Under the pieces are notes generated by a model. That model did no database searches. It was not told where the DNA came from and saw only the letters and a program-made list of their open reading frames with translations. The translations under genes and the position numbers were made by a program. Positions 7,057 through 13,728 of a stretch of DNA of 15,194 bases are shown in pieces. The stretch comes from Pseudomonadota bacterium. GTDB lineage: Bacteria > Pseudomonadota > Alphaproteobacteria > Rhodospirillales > Magnetospirillaceae. Numbering within the stretch: the stretch's first letter is position 1; each line of letters begins with the position of its first letter. The stretch covers positions 1 to 15,194 of the forward strand of contig JAFAAW010000068.1 of the NCBI GenBank assembly GCA_023426365.1, read 5' to 3'.

Positions 7057-8199
7057 CTATTTCACCTGGCCCAGTGCCCCCAGCATTTCGGTCTTTTTCT
7101 CGGCGTCGGTGTCCAGGGTTTCCACCGCGGTGTCCAGCCATTCCTCGATGGTGGCCTTCCACTGCTCGTGGGTGCCCGACAGCGGTGGTTCCTTGGCGAC
7201 ACGCTGGGCCATGGCCTCGACCACCCAGGTCTGGCCATCGGCGCCCAGCACCTGGCGATAGCGGGTCGGCCCGAATTTGCCGTAGGCGGTGAACAGGTAG
7301 AGCGTGAACTTGCGGATGTCCTCGCCCAGCACCGGCAGCAGATGCTTGAGCGCGGCCGGGCTGGTGGCCGCCACCAGCGACACCGCCTTGCGCATCTCGC
7401 CCACGTCATAGCCGGGGAACAGCGCGGCCATGCGCATTTTCTGGCACACGCTCCACAGGATTTCGGCGTTGATGGTGTCGGTCGGCGTCATCATGCGCGC
7501 GGCGCCATCCAGCAGCAGCGGCACGCGGCCGTCCACCACGGCGGATTCCGCGGTCTGGTCGGCCAGAACCTGCACTTTCAGCGGGTCGCGCACTTCCAGC
7601 AGGTTGTCGCCCATCTTGGTGACCAGTTGCGGCGTCAGCGCGGCATAGGCCGGGATCAGCGGCACCTGCCATTCAAAGCGCAGCAGGTCGCGCAGGGCGG
7701 TGTACAGCTTCTCGGCCGGGCTGGGCCAGCGCTTGCGCTTGGGCCGCTTGGGCGGCTCCGCCAGGCCCAGGGAAATGGCGATGCCCTGGAAGAAGGTCAC
7801 CTTGGGCATGGGCAGCGGCTTGGGCTTGGGACCGGACAGGCGGCGCTTGAAGTAACGCCGGGCGCAGGCGCGCACCACCAGGGCGATGATCTCGGCCAGG
7901 GTGCGGCCGCACCACAGCACGTCGCTGTCGTCGGTGGGAAACGCCTTGCCCTGGGTCTGCACCACGCCCTTGAACAGTTCCGGGCGGGCGCGGAACAACT
8001 GGAAGCCCTGGTGCAGCAGGTTGGGATCGTCCATCACCCGGTCATAGACCTTGTCGCGCGGCACCATGGCCAGGGCGGGCAGGTTGTCGCGCAGGATGTC
8101 GGCGATGTCGCGGCGCAGCACGGTGCGCACGGTATCGACGGGCTTGACCTCGGGCACCTGACGGATGCGGGGCGGGTGGGGGATTGCAAGCGTGGCCAT
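7057..8199 (-). CDS. Unrecognised 380-residue cytoplasmic protein
   Basis: I do not recognise this protein. The frame has strong GC-rich coding character and starts at ATG 8199, without a clear ribosome site (GGACC is the only purine-rich patch). There is no signal peptide or membrane span. Residues 1-20 are Pro-rich. Residues 20-115 look helical, and Cys97 and Cys112 are two of its three cysteines. Residues 115-160 form a strongly basic, Pro- and Lys-rich linker (KRRLSGPKPKPLP, PPKRPKRKRWPSP). Residues 160-380 look globular and helical, with Trp- and Tyr-rich stretches near 300-330 ('KFTLYLFTAYGKFGPTRYR'). The basic linker hints at nucleic-acid or anionic-partner binding, but this is speculation. 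A dyad-rich region lies directly upstream. Confidence 0.72.
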   Translation of the reverse strand: MATLAIPHPPRIRQVPEVKPVDTVRTVLRRDIADILRDNLPALAMVPRDKVYDRVMDDPNLLHQGFQLFRARPELFKGVVQTQGKAFPTDDSDVLWCGRTLAEIIALVVRACARRYFKRRLSGPKPKPLPMPKVTFFQGIAISLGLAEPPKRPKRKRWPSPAEKLYTALRDLLRFEWQVPLIPAYAALTPQLVTKMGDNLLEVRDPLKVQVLADQTAESAVVDGRVPLLLDGAARMMTPTDTINAEILWSVCQKMRMAALFPGYDVGEMRKAVSLVAATSPAALKHLLPVLGEDIRKFTLYLFTAYGKFGPTRYRQVLGADGQTWVVEAMAQRVAKEPPLSGTHEQWKATIEEWLDTAVETLDTDAEKKTEMLGALGQVK

Positions 8200-8231
8200 G
8201 GCGATCGGGTCCGGCAGAGGATCAGGTCCCG

Positions 8232-8261
8232 ATTGTGACTCGATTGCAAACAGCTATGCAA
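8232..8261 (-). promoter_or_regulatory. Candidate promoter of the 380-residue protein gene
   Basis: On the minus strand, TTGCAT (complement of 8256-8261) and CACAAT (complement of 8232-8237) are separated by 18 bases; each matches four of six sigma-70 consensus positions. Transcription would start near 8225, about 26 bases before the ATG. The AT-rich setting in otherwise GC-rich DNA supports a promoter, but the boxes are imperfect. Confidence 0.35.
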
Positions 8262-8273
8262 CAAATGGTTATG

Positions 8274-8313
8274 TTGATGTATTTTCTATGCAACCATAGA
8301 AAATTTGCATCAA
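8274..8313. promoter_or_regulatory. Long AT-rich dyad at the end of cbiX (operator or transcript-end hairpin)
   Basis: A perfect 10-bp inverted repeat, ATTTTCTATG (8281-8290) and CATAGAAAAT (8295-8304), surrounds the 4-base loop CAAC. The outer arms TTGATG (8274-8279) and CATCAA (8308-8313) extend it to 16 paired positions with a small internal bulge. The right arm includes the TGA stop codon of cbiX (8310-8312). It is AT-rich with no T run, so a protein-binding site upstream of the 380-residue gene fits better than a classical terminator; an mRNA 3' hairpin for cobA-cbiX is the alternative. Confidence 0.55.
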
Positions 8314-8322
8314 ATTGCAAAT
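8303..8322. promoter_or_regulatory. Second dyad overlapping the first (ATTTGCA-N6-TGCAAAT)
   Basis: ATTTGCA (8303-8309) is an inverted copy of TGCAAAT (8316-8322) with a 6-base spacer, a typical geometry for a dimeric regulator site. Related words recur nearby: ATTGCAAA at 8243-8250 and 8314-8321, and CTATGCAAC at 8254-8262 and 8286-8294, the latter pair 32 bases apart (about three helical turns). Half of this dyad lies within the last codons of cbiX. Confidence 0.4.
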
Positions 8323-9122
8323 GTTTCCCCGCCCTCGGTGGCGCGCAGCACCATGCTGGCGATGATGTCCACCAGCTCGGGTTCGGCGCCCAGGCCGGTG
8401 GCCATGCGCACGCGACGGCCGCCGATCTCCACCGGCCCGCTTTGGCCGGCGGTCAGGTTGAACAGCGGCGGGATGTCCTGGCTGGCGTGGGTGCCCTGGG
8501 CCACCAGCAGCGGCAGCACCACCAGCTCGCCGCCGGGGCGCACCAATGCCTGCCAGTCGCGCGCGAACGGCTCCTGTTCCAGGAACACCAGCGTCACTTC
8601 GGCAAAGTGGTTCATGGCGGCGATGGCGGCGGCGATGGCCTTGGGCGTTTCGCCCGCGCCCCCCGGCCGGCCCGAGCCATGGGCGATCAGCAACAGGCCG
8701 GCGCTGGCGGGGTCGATGCCGACGGAGCGTACCACGCCGTCGGCGCGGCAGGCCATCAGGCCGGGAATGCGCGGGTCGCACCCGGCCGGCGCGGTATAGT
8801 GCAGGATGCGGCCGTCCCGGCGGGTGACGGGGCCGCCCAGGCCCATTTCGCGCGGGATCAGGGTGTCGGTGTAATAGCCCTTGCCGGCGAACACCGGCAC
8901 GATCACCACCCGGGACGCGCTCACCATGTCGAGCGCGCAGCCCAGGTGCGGCTCCTGCTTCATGAACACCGCCGCCACTTCGCGCCACGGGCCGCGGGCG
9001 CGCAGGGCCTCGGCCAGGGCGTGGATGGGGCGTGCGCTGTCGGGGTGGCGGGCCGATCCGTGGCCGACCAGGACGACCGCCGTGTCGGCGTCGGACGGGA
9101 CGGGGGCGCCCGCGCCGGTCAC
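8310..9122 (-). CDS. cbiX: CbiX-type sirohydrochlorin chelatase, two-domain form
   Basis: This 270-residue class II chelatase would insert Co2+ or Fe2+ into sirohydrochlorin in the cytoplasm, for cobalamin or siroheme. Two similar halves are visible: the first begins VVLVGHGSA (His21), the second LLLIAHGSG (His148). The second half also has the downstream 'GTHASQDIP' with His212, the usual second catalytic His. The matching place in the first half reads 'GKGYYTDTLIP', with no His. The start is GTG 9122, overlapping the TGA of cobA by four bases (GTGA), so the genes are translationally coupled. The paired arrangement with CobA supports the assignment; whether the metal is iron or cobalt is not decided by the sequence. 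The stop codon lies inside an AT-rich dyad. Confidence 0.85.
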   Translation of the reverse strand: MTGAGAPVPSDADTAVVLVGHGSARHPDSARPIHALAEALRARGPWREVAAVFMKQEPHLGCALDMVSASRVVIVPVFAGKGYYTDTLIPREMGLGGPVTRRDGRILHYTAPAGCDPRIPGLMACRADGVVRSVGIDPASAGLLLIAHGSGRPGGAGETPKAIAAAIAAMNHFAEVTLVFLEQEPFARDWQALVRPGGELVVLPLLVAQGTHASQDIPPLFNLTAGQSGPVEIGGRRVRMATGLGAEPELVDIIASMVLRATEGGETFAI

Positions 9123-9919
9123 GGCCCGACCGCTTCGGGATGGGCGGCGCCGTACCAGTCCAGCGTCCCGGCCATGGCGACCACCCGGCCAACGATGATC
9201 AGCGTCGGCGGCTTCATGCCGGCGCGCGCCACCTGGGCCGGCAGGTCGCCCAGGGTGGCGATGATGCGGCGCTGGCGCGGCGTGGTGCCGTTCTCCACCG
9301 CCGCCGCCGGCGTGTCGGCGGGCAGCCCGGCCTCCATCAGGCGGGCGGCGATCTCGGGCAGGTGGGTCAGGCCCATATAGATGACCAGCGTGCAATTGGG
9401 GTCGGCCAGCAGAGGCCAGTCGTATTCCAGCGGCTGGCCCTCGCGCCAATGGCCGGTCACCAGGCGCACGCCCTGGGCCAGGCCGCGATGGGTCAGCGGG
9501 ATGCCGGCATAGGTGGTGCATCCCGAGGCCGAGCTGATGCCGGGAACCACCTCGAACGCCACGCCGGCGGCGGCCAGCGCCTCGGCCTCCTCGGAACCGC
9601 GGCCGAACACGAACGGATCGCCCCCCTTGAGCCGCACCACGTCGCGCCCGGACTGGGCCAGGCCGATCAGCAGCGCGTTGATGTCGTGCTGGGGCAGGTG
9701 GTGCAGGGCGCTTTGCTTGCCCGCATAGATCAGCTCGGCCGTGGGCGGCACCAGCGCCATGATCTCGGCGCTGACCAGGCGGTCATAGACCACGACGGTG
9801 GCCGACTGGATCAGGCGCAGCGCCTTGACGGTCAGCAGGTCGGGATCGCCGGGGCCGGCGCCCACCAGGGCGATGCGGCCGAAACGGGAGGGAACGGGCG
9901 GTTGATCGGTCATGGCCAT
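9119..9919 (-). CDS. cobA: Uroporphyrinogen-III C-methyltransferase (SUMT)
   Basis: CobA uses two S-adenosylmethionine molecules to turn uroporphyrinogen III into precorrin-2, the branch point to siroheme and cobalamin. The 266 residues are the length of a stand-alone SUMT, not a CysG fusion. Motifs seen: VGAGPGDPDLLT (19-30), YDRLV (45-49), RLKGGDPFVFGRG (96-108), VPGISSA (125-131) and 'IPLTHRG' (140-146). The start is ATG 9919 or the in-frame ATG 9913; no convincing Shine-Dalgarno sequence precedes either. It is the first gene of a two-gene unit with cbiX. The precorrin-2 dehydrogenase needed to make sirohydrochlorin is not in the window and would have to be encoded elsewhere. Confidence 0.95.
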   Translation of the reverse strand: MAMTDQPPVPSRFGRIALVGAGPGDPDLLTVKALRLIQSATVVVYDRLVSAEIMALVPPTAELIYAGKQSALHHLPQHDINALLIGLAQSGRDVVRLKGGDPFVFGRGSEEAEALAAAGVAFEVVPGISSASGCTTYAGIPLTHRGLAQGVRLVTGHWREGQPLEYDWPLLADPNCTLVIYMGLTHLPEIAARLMEAGLPADTPAAAVENGTTPRQRRIIATLGDLPAQVARAGMKPPTLIIVGRVVAMAGTLDWYGAAHPEAVGP

Positions 9920-9993
9920 GGTGGCGGAAACGAACGGGGCCAGACGATGGCACGAATTGCGGCGGAATGCGAGAGCGCCGTCACAGTCGCCGC

Positions 9994-10011
9994 CCCCCGC
10001 TTTCAGGCGGG
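9994..10011 (-). terminator. Small GC hairpin downstream of the 565-residue protein gene
   Basis: CCCCGC (9994-9999) pairs with GCGGGG (10006-10011) across a 6-base loop, about 105 bases beyond the stop codon of the minus-strand gene and before cobA. No T tract follows, so termination is doubtful. The rest of this 196-base gap (9920-10115) shows no gene and no good promoter that I can find. Confidence 0.25.
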
Positions 10012-10115
10012 GAAGGGAAGGGGGGGGCTTGGAGCGGCGAGCGCTCACTCTGGCGCACAGCCGCGCGCCAAACACAAAACCGGACCATCGTGCGTCATAT
10101 TCGACGCTCGCGGGT

Positions 10116-11813
10116 CTAGCGGCCGAAGCCCGCGCGCACCAGCAGGTGGTGGAAGTCGCGCAAGGCCTTTTGCGCCCGCCCGGGGTCGCTGATGCCATCG
10201 ACGAAATGGACATCGAAATTGGGCACCTTCAACAGCGTGACGATGCGCTGGCGGGCGCGGCTCAGCGCGCGTCCCTCGGGCAGCACGCCGGCGGCGCAGA
10301 ACTGCACCAGCCGCACCGCGCGGTCGCGCAGCGGGCTTTCGTGGTGGTCCAGCTTCTCCACCACCTGTTCGTCCACCAGATAGCGTTCCAGGATGGCGTC
10401 GATGGTCTCGGTCAGCCGCCCGCGCAGATCGGCCGGAAGCGTCGAGGCGGCGGCCAGGCGATGGGCCAGGGTGGCGCGCATCATGCGGTCCTTGGGCGTC
10501 AGCGTGCGCTGGGTCAGCTCGCCCAGGGTGCGGCATTCCAGCGCGCGGTCGATCAGCGCGGCGATGTCGTCGGCATGGTCGCGGGCATAATCGGTGCGCG
10601 CCAGCTCGATCAGGTAGATCAGCCCGAACGCGCGGTCGGGCATGGTGCCGAAGGCCAATTGGATGCCCGCACGGCGGCCGGCGGCGCCGCCTTCCTCCAC
10701 CAGACGGCTGGCGCGCCAGGTCAGCGCGTCGGCGGCTTCGGCGCCGAACAGCAGGCCGCGCGGCGTGACCAGCCGGGCGACCACGCTGCCATAGGCCTCG
10801 CGTTCCTTGCTGGGGTCGCTGCGATAGAGCGGGTTGGCCGATTTCACCTGGCGCAACGCGCGGTCGATCAGCACCCCGCGGGCCTGCGGCAGCTTGCCCT
10901 CGCCCAGCAGGCTGTTGAGCATTTCGGCCGGTTCGCCGGCCTCGCTGCGCTCCAGCGGCAGGTTGCCCTCGGCCAAATCGAGCATGCGCCCGATGGCGCT
11001 GGCCAGGCTGGGCTGCCAGCCCAGGATTTCCTGGACCACATTGGCGCCCAGCACGTCGGCGATGACGCCGTCCAGCAATTCCAGCGCATGGGGGTCGCCT
11101 TCGGCCACGGCCAGCCGGCACAGACGGTCAAGCTTGCCCAGCCAGTTGCGGACGCTCACCAGGTCGCGCGACAGCACCACCATGGCCAGATAATCGGCGT
11201 CCTCGTCGCCCATGCGGGCCACGGCATCCACCACCGCCTTGAAGCTGCCGTTCAGCTTGGGCAGTTTCAGCGCCTCCGCGCGTCGGGCGCGGGCGGACAT
11301 GCTGTCCACGCTTTTGAAGATTTCGTCGCGGCGGCCCTTGCTGTCCTGCCCGCCCTCGCGGGTTTGCAGAACGGCGATGCGGTCCACCGCCGACGGGACC
11401 AGCGTGTCCTTTTCCTGGATGCGCTTCAGTTCCCTGTAATTGTGAAGCAGCTCGGTCGGCGTGACGAAGGTCTTTTCCAGATAGTTCCGCAAGATGCGGT
11501 TCATCATGCCGCGGCTTTGCGGGCCGTAATAATCCTGCTGCACCTGGCAACGCGGCGGGGCGCTGTCCACCTCGACGATGCGCACAGGGGCGTCGTCGCG
11601 CAAGGTGCGGGTTTCGCAAAAGATTTCCTTTTCGATGATGCGGCCGTCCGGCCGGTGCCAATTGTGGATGATGCGTGCGCCTTCGCACTTCTTGTCCATC
11701 AAGTAGCGCCGGGCCGCGGTTTTGGCCGCGTCCTCGGTATCGAGATAGGACAGGGTGCTCCAGCGCCCGTCCTTCAGCAGCTGCACTTCGTAGCTGGCGT
11801 TTTTCGACGCCAT
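10116..11813 (-). CDS. Unrecognised 565-residue, mostly helical protein
   Basis: I do not recognise this family. The ATG at 11813 is chosen because GGAG lies about 10 bases upstream and the sequence becomes ordered from there; the open frame begins 12 codons earlier. Residues 1-90 look like a small alpha/beta domain ('YEVQLLKDGRWSTLSYLDTE', 'EGARIIHNW', 'PVRIVEVD'). The remaining residues, about 100-565, are predominantly helical, charged and free of membrane spans or signal peptide, like a repeat-helical scaffold. A 'RRDEIFKSVDSMSARARRAE' segment and many Arg-Ala-rich helices are visible. It lies upstream of cobA on the same strand but 196 bases away, so a shared operon is uncertain. It might be a lineage-specific regulator or structural protein. 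Confidence 0.78.
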   Translation of the reverse strand: MASKNASYEVQLLKDGRWSTLSYLDTEDAAKTAARRYLMDKKCEGARIIHNWHRPDGRIIEKEIFCETRTLRDDAPVRIVEVDSAPPRCQVQQDYYGPQSRGMMNRILRNYLEKTFVTPTELLHNYRELKRIQEKDTLVPSAVDRIAVLQTREGGQDSKGRRDEIFKSVDSMSARARRAEALKLPKLNGSFKAVVDAVARMGDEDADYLAMVVLSRDLVSVRNWLGKLDRLCRLAVAEGDPHALELLDGVIADVLGANVVQEILGWQPSLASAIGRMLDLAEGNLPLERSEAGEPAEMLNSLLGEGKLPQARGVLIDRALRQVKSANPLYRSDPSKEREAYGSVVARLVTPRGLLFGAEAADALTWRASRLVEEGGAAGRRAGIQLAFGTMPDRAFGLIYLIELARTDYARDHADDIAALIDRALECRTLGELTQRTLTPKDRMMRATLAHRLAAASTLPADLRGRLTETIDAILERYLVDEQVVEKLDHHESPLRDRAVRLVQFCAAGVLPEGRALSRARQRIVTLLKVPNFDVHFVDGISDPGRAQKALRDFHHLLVRAGFGR

Positions 11814-11945
11814 AGACCCGCTCCGCCCAAATCGAGGCGGCATCCCCATGCCGCCATGTTCCCCGCTGACAGCAATACAATTAGATGCGCCTGTCAGTCA
11901 TCTTTTTCTTTCCTGGTGACCGGCCGCCGAAGTCTATGCCCGGCC

Positions 11946-11974
11946 TTGCTACAAATGGCGGAAAGGCGGACAAT
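11946..11974 (+). promoter_or_regulatory. Candidate promoter of the small membrane protein gene
   Basis: TTGCTA (11946-11951) and GACAAT (11969-11974) are 17 bases apart, each matching four of six consensus positions. Transcription would start near 11981, about 23 bases before the ATG at 12004. The 190-base gap here separates divergent genes, so some promoter must lie in it; nothing else was recognised. Confidence 0.35.
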
Positions 11975-12003
11975 ATCCGCATGTCGCCGCAAGGGAGGTC
12001 GCC

Positions 12004-12336
12004 ATGTCCGCCTATCGTTTCTCGTGGCTGCGTCCCAATGGCTGGACCCGCCTGGGCGGGCTGGGGGCGGTGGTCGCCCTGTTCTCCACGCCCATGCTGT
12101 GGGCGGTCGGCGTCTTCGGTGTGGGCGAGGATGCGCTGCGCCGCGCGCTGATCTTCCTGTTCGCCGGCATGTGGCTGTGTGTGGGCGCCGGCTGGATGCT
12201 GGGCTGGGCGCTGCGCGGCTTCATGGTCCGCCTGAAGGAGGAGGACGACGACGACAGGGCCGGTCCCGCCCACCGGGCGGCGCCGCCGGCCCACGCCCCC
12301 CATCCGCCCGCCGCCGCCCACCGGCCCGGTCGCTGA
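12004..12336 (+). CDS. Small two-span inner-membrane protein with acidic and His/Pro-rich tail
   Basis: This is a 110-residue protein of unknown function. A very good ribosome site, AAGGGAGG, precedes the ATG by about 6 bases. Two hydrophobic spans are visible, near residues 18-40 and 46-72, joined by a short charged loop (GEDALRR). After span two comes a basic patch, then EEDDDD (79-84), then a low-complexity tail rich in Ala, Pro and His with four or more His residues. Both termini would probably face the cytoplasm by the positive-inside rule. The tail could bind metal or be an unstructured linker; I have no family match. It is convergent with the hydrolase gene, with a 33-base gap. Confidence 0.68.
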   Translation: MSAYRFSWLRPNGWTRLGGLGAVVALFSTPMLWAVGVFGVGEDALRRALIFLFAGMWLCVGAGWMLGWALRGFMVRLKEEDDDDRAGPAHRAAPPAHAPHPPAAAHRPGR

Positions 12337-12369
12337 TCCGCCCGCCGCCCGCGCCTGGCATAACGCCGT

Positions 12370-13536
12370 TCAGTAGGCGGTGACACCTGACGGCAGATTG
12401 CCGCCGAGGTTCAGGAAATCGTCGATGATGGTCTGCGCCACCGGCCTGGTCATGGTGTGCTCGGCCGCTTCATAAGTCAGCAGCAGATAATCGCCGCCGA
12501 ATTGCCGAATTCGCTCGCCCACCGGGCCATACCACGCCATCCAGTTGCGGCCGGCAAAGCAGCACGGATCGGTCTCGTTGTAGACCTGGACGTGGCGGCG
12601 TCCGGGCCGGTCAGCCGCCAGGACGTAAAGTTCCGAATAATTGGCGATCTCGTAGAAGGTGCCCTGGCGCTGTTCGGGGCTGCCCCATTCGGGCTTGGCA
12701 ACATGCACGTTGGCAGGCACCGATCCCGCCACGGAATAGGTGGCCTGGATGCGCGGCTCGATGGCCGAGAACACCTGTACCGCCCAGCCGCCGCCGGAAA
12801 AGCCGGTGGCACCGACGCGGGCATAGGATCGCTCGTCCAGCGCATGGTTCAGCCCGGCGATGAGCGGCATCAGGAAATAGGCCAGCGACGAGTAATTGCG
12901 GGAATTGAGGAGCTGCAGGTCGTCGGGGTCGTTCAGGAGCATCCGCCCCAGGCGCGGATGATCGATGATCGGGCGCGGATTCATGCCGCCGGTCAGCGGC
13001 AGCGACAGCGCCAGCACATCGCAGCCCTGAGAGACCAGCAGATCAAGGAACGGCTTGCGTTCCAGGAACGACACCCGATGCCCCTCCTGATAGATCATCA
13101 GGCAGGAAGCGGGCTTGGCCGCGCGCAGGTAATAGACCTTGGACACGACCTCCCACGGCATGGCGACGGTCAGCACGTCGATGCCGGCCAGGTCGAGATC
13201 CGCCAGCGGCGGAAACAGCACGTCGCGTTCGACCCCGTCGGGACGGCGCGCCATGCCCGCCGGTTCGCCCCGGAACAGATAGGCCGCCATGGCGGCGCGC
13301 TTGGCAGCGGCGTCCTCGGGACCCGCCAGCTGGATCACCTTGGCGTAATCGGTGGCCATGACGTCCTGGATGACGCCCGCTTCCAACTGCTGCTTGTGGC
13401 TGGGCAGGCCAAGAACGTATTTGGCATAGGCCGTGTACAGCGGCTCTGCCTCCAGCCTGGGGGCGAGCTTGACGCCGGCGGCGAAAGCGGCCGCGGTCAG
13501 GGCGGCGATGGAGGCGATGCGGAAACTGCGTTTCAT
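12370..13536 (-). CDS. Exported or membrane-anchored alpha/beta hydrolase
   Basis: This 388-residue protein has a basic N-terminus and a hydrophobic segment (residues 8-21, IASIAALTAAAFAA), so it is exported or held in the membrane by an N-terminal anchor; no clear signal-peptidase site is seen. The alpha/beta hydrolase triad is likely Ser247 in GFSGGGW (245-251), Asp323 in ETDPCC (321-326) and His360 in AAEHTM. 'YQEGH' (149-153) is a likely oxyanion-hole region. Such enzymes cleave esters or similar bonds; the substrate is unknown. Cys325-Cys326 are adjacent, which is unusual. Only a weak GGGA precedes the ATG at 13536. It follows the tRNA-Thr gene on the same strand by 64 bases. Near its 3' end it holds an 18-base word that recurs in the tuf leader. 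Confidence 0.8.
   Translation of the reverse strand: MKRSFRIASIAALTAAAFAAGVKLAPRLEAEPLYTAYAKYVLGLPSHKQQLEAGVIQDVMATDYAKVIQLAGPEDAAAKRAAMAAYLFRGEPAGMARRPDGVERDVLFPPLADLDLAGIDVLTVAMPWEVVSKVYYLRAAKPASCLMIYQEGHRVSFLERKPFLDLLVSQGCDVLALSLPLTGGMNPRPIIDHPRLGRMLLNDPDDLQLLNSRNYSSLAYFLMPLIAGLNHALDERSYARVGATGFSGGGWAVQVFSAIEPRIQATYSVAGSVPANVHVAKPEWGSPEQRQGTFYEIANYSELYVLAADRPGRRHVQVYNETDPCCFAGRNWMAWYGPVGERIRQFGGDYLLLTYEAAEHTMTRPVAQTIIDDFLNLGGNLPSGVTAY
12391..12408. repeat. 18-base word shared with the tuf leader
   Basis: CGGCAGATTGCCGCCGAG occurs here, within the last codons of the hydrolase gene, and again at 15040-15057 in the tuf leader, identical and in the same orientation. Its core GGCA-GAT-TGCC is self-complementary. 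Chance is possible but unlikely for 18 exact bases in 15 kb. Confidence 0.6.
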
Positions 13537-13600
13537 GGTCCCGTGCGGCGCGCAACCGCGCCATGGCGCCGCCCCGCCGGGGCCGCGCTGTGGTCCGAAA

Positions 13601-13676
13601 TGGTGCCGGCTGCAGGGATCGAACCCGCGACCCCCTGATTACAAATCAGGTGCTCTACCATCTGAGCTAAGCCGGC
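13601..13676 (-). tRNA. tRNA-Thr (anticodon TGT)
   Basis: The minus strand folds as a full cloverleaf of 76 bases including an encoded CCA. The acceptor stem is GCCGGCT with AGCCGGC, the discriminator is A, the D stem is GCTC/GAGC, and the anticodon stem is CCTGA/TCAGG around the loop TTTGTAA. The T arm is GCGGG-TTCGATC-CCTGC, with one G-T pair. The TGT anticodon reads ACA and other ACN codons. It lies 52 bases downstream of rlmB. Confidence 0.97.
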
Positions 13677-13689
13677 ACACGCGATCGGC

Positions 13690-13718
13690 AAGGTAGTGGC
13701 AAGCGTGCCGCTCCGCAA
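13690..13718 (-). promoter_or_regulatory. Possible promoter of tRNA-Thr
   Basis: On the minus strand, TTGCGG (complement of 13713-13718) and TACCTT (complement of 13690-13695) are exactly 17 bases apart. The -10 match is poor (three of six), and transcription would start only a few bases before the tRNA, so read-through from rlmB is equally likely. Confidence 0.25.
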
Positions 13719-13728
13719 GGGGGCCGTG

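Noticed and set aside
8274..8313. FNR/CRP box in the AT-rich dyad
   Set aside because: TTGAT and ATCAA half-sites exist but are 30 bases apart instead of 4, so no standard FNR site can be claimed.
7168..9380. Plus-strand open frames opposite the 380-residue gene and cbiX
   Set aside because: These are low-information Ala/Gly/His/Gln-rich translations antisense to well-formed genes. No ribosome sites or family motifs were seen.
9912..12383. A very long open frame (823 codons) on the plus strand
   Set aside because: It lies opposite cobA's start and the 565-residue gene, has a Gln/His/Ala-rich composition typical of antisense GC-rich DNA, and crosses several intergenic regions. The minus-strand genes explain the coding pattern.
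13558..13569. 12-base palindrome GCGCCATGGCGC and the nearby hairpin GCCCC-GCC-GGGGC (13571-13583)
   Set aside because: Short GC-only palindromes are common at this base composition; there is no T tract after the hairpin, and it lies between tRNA-Thr and the hydrolase without further support.
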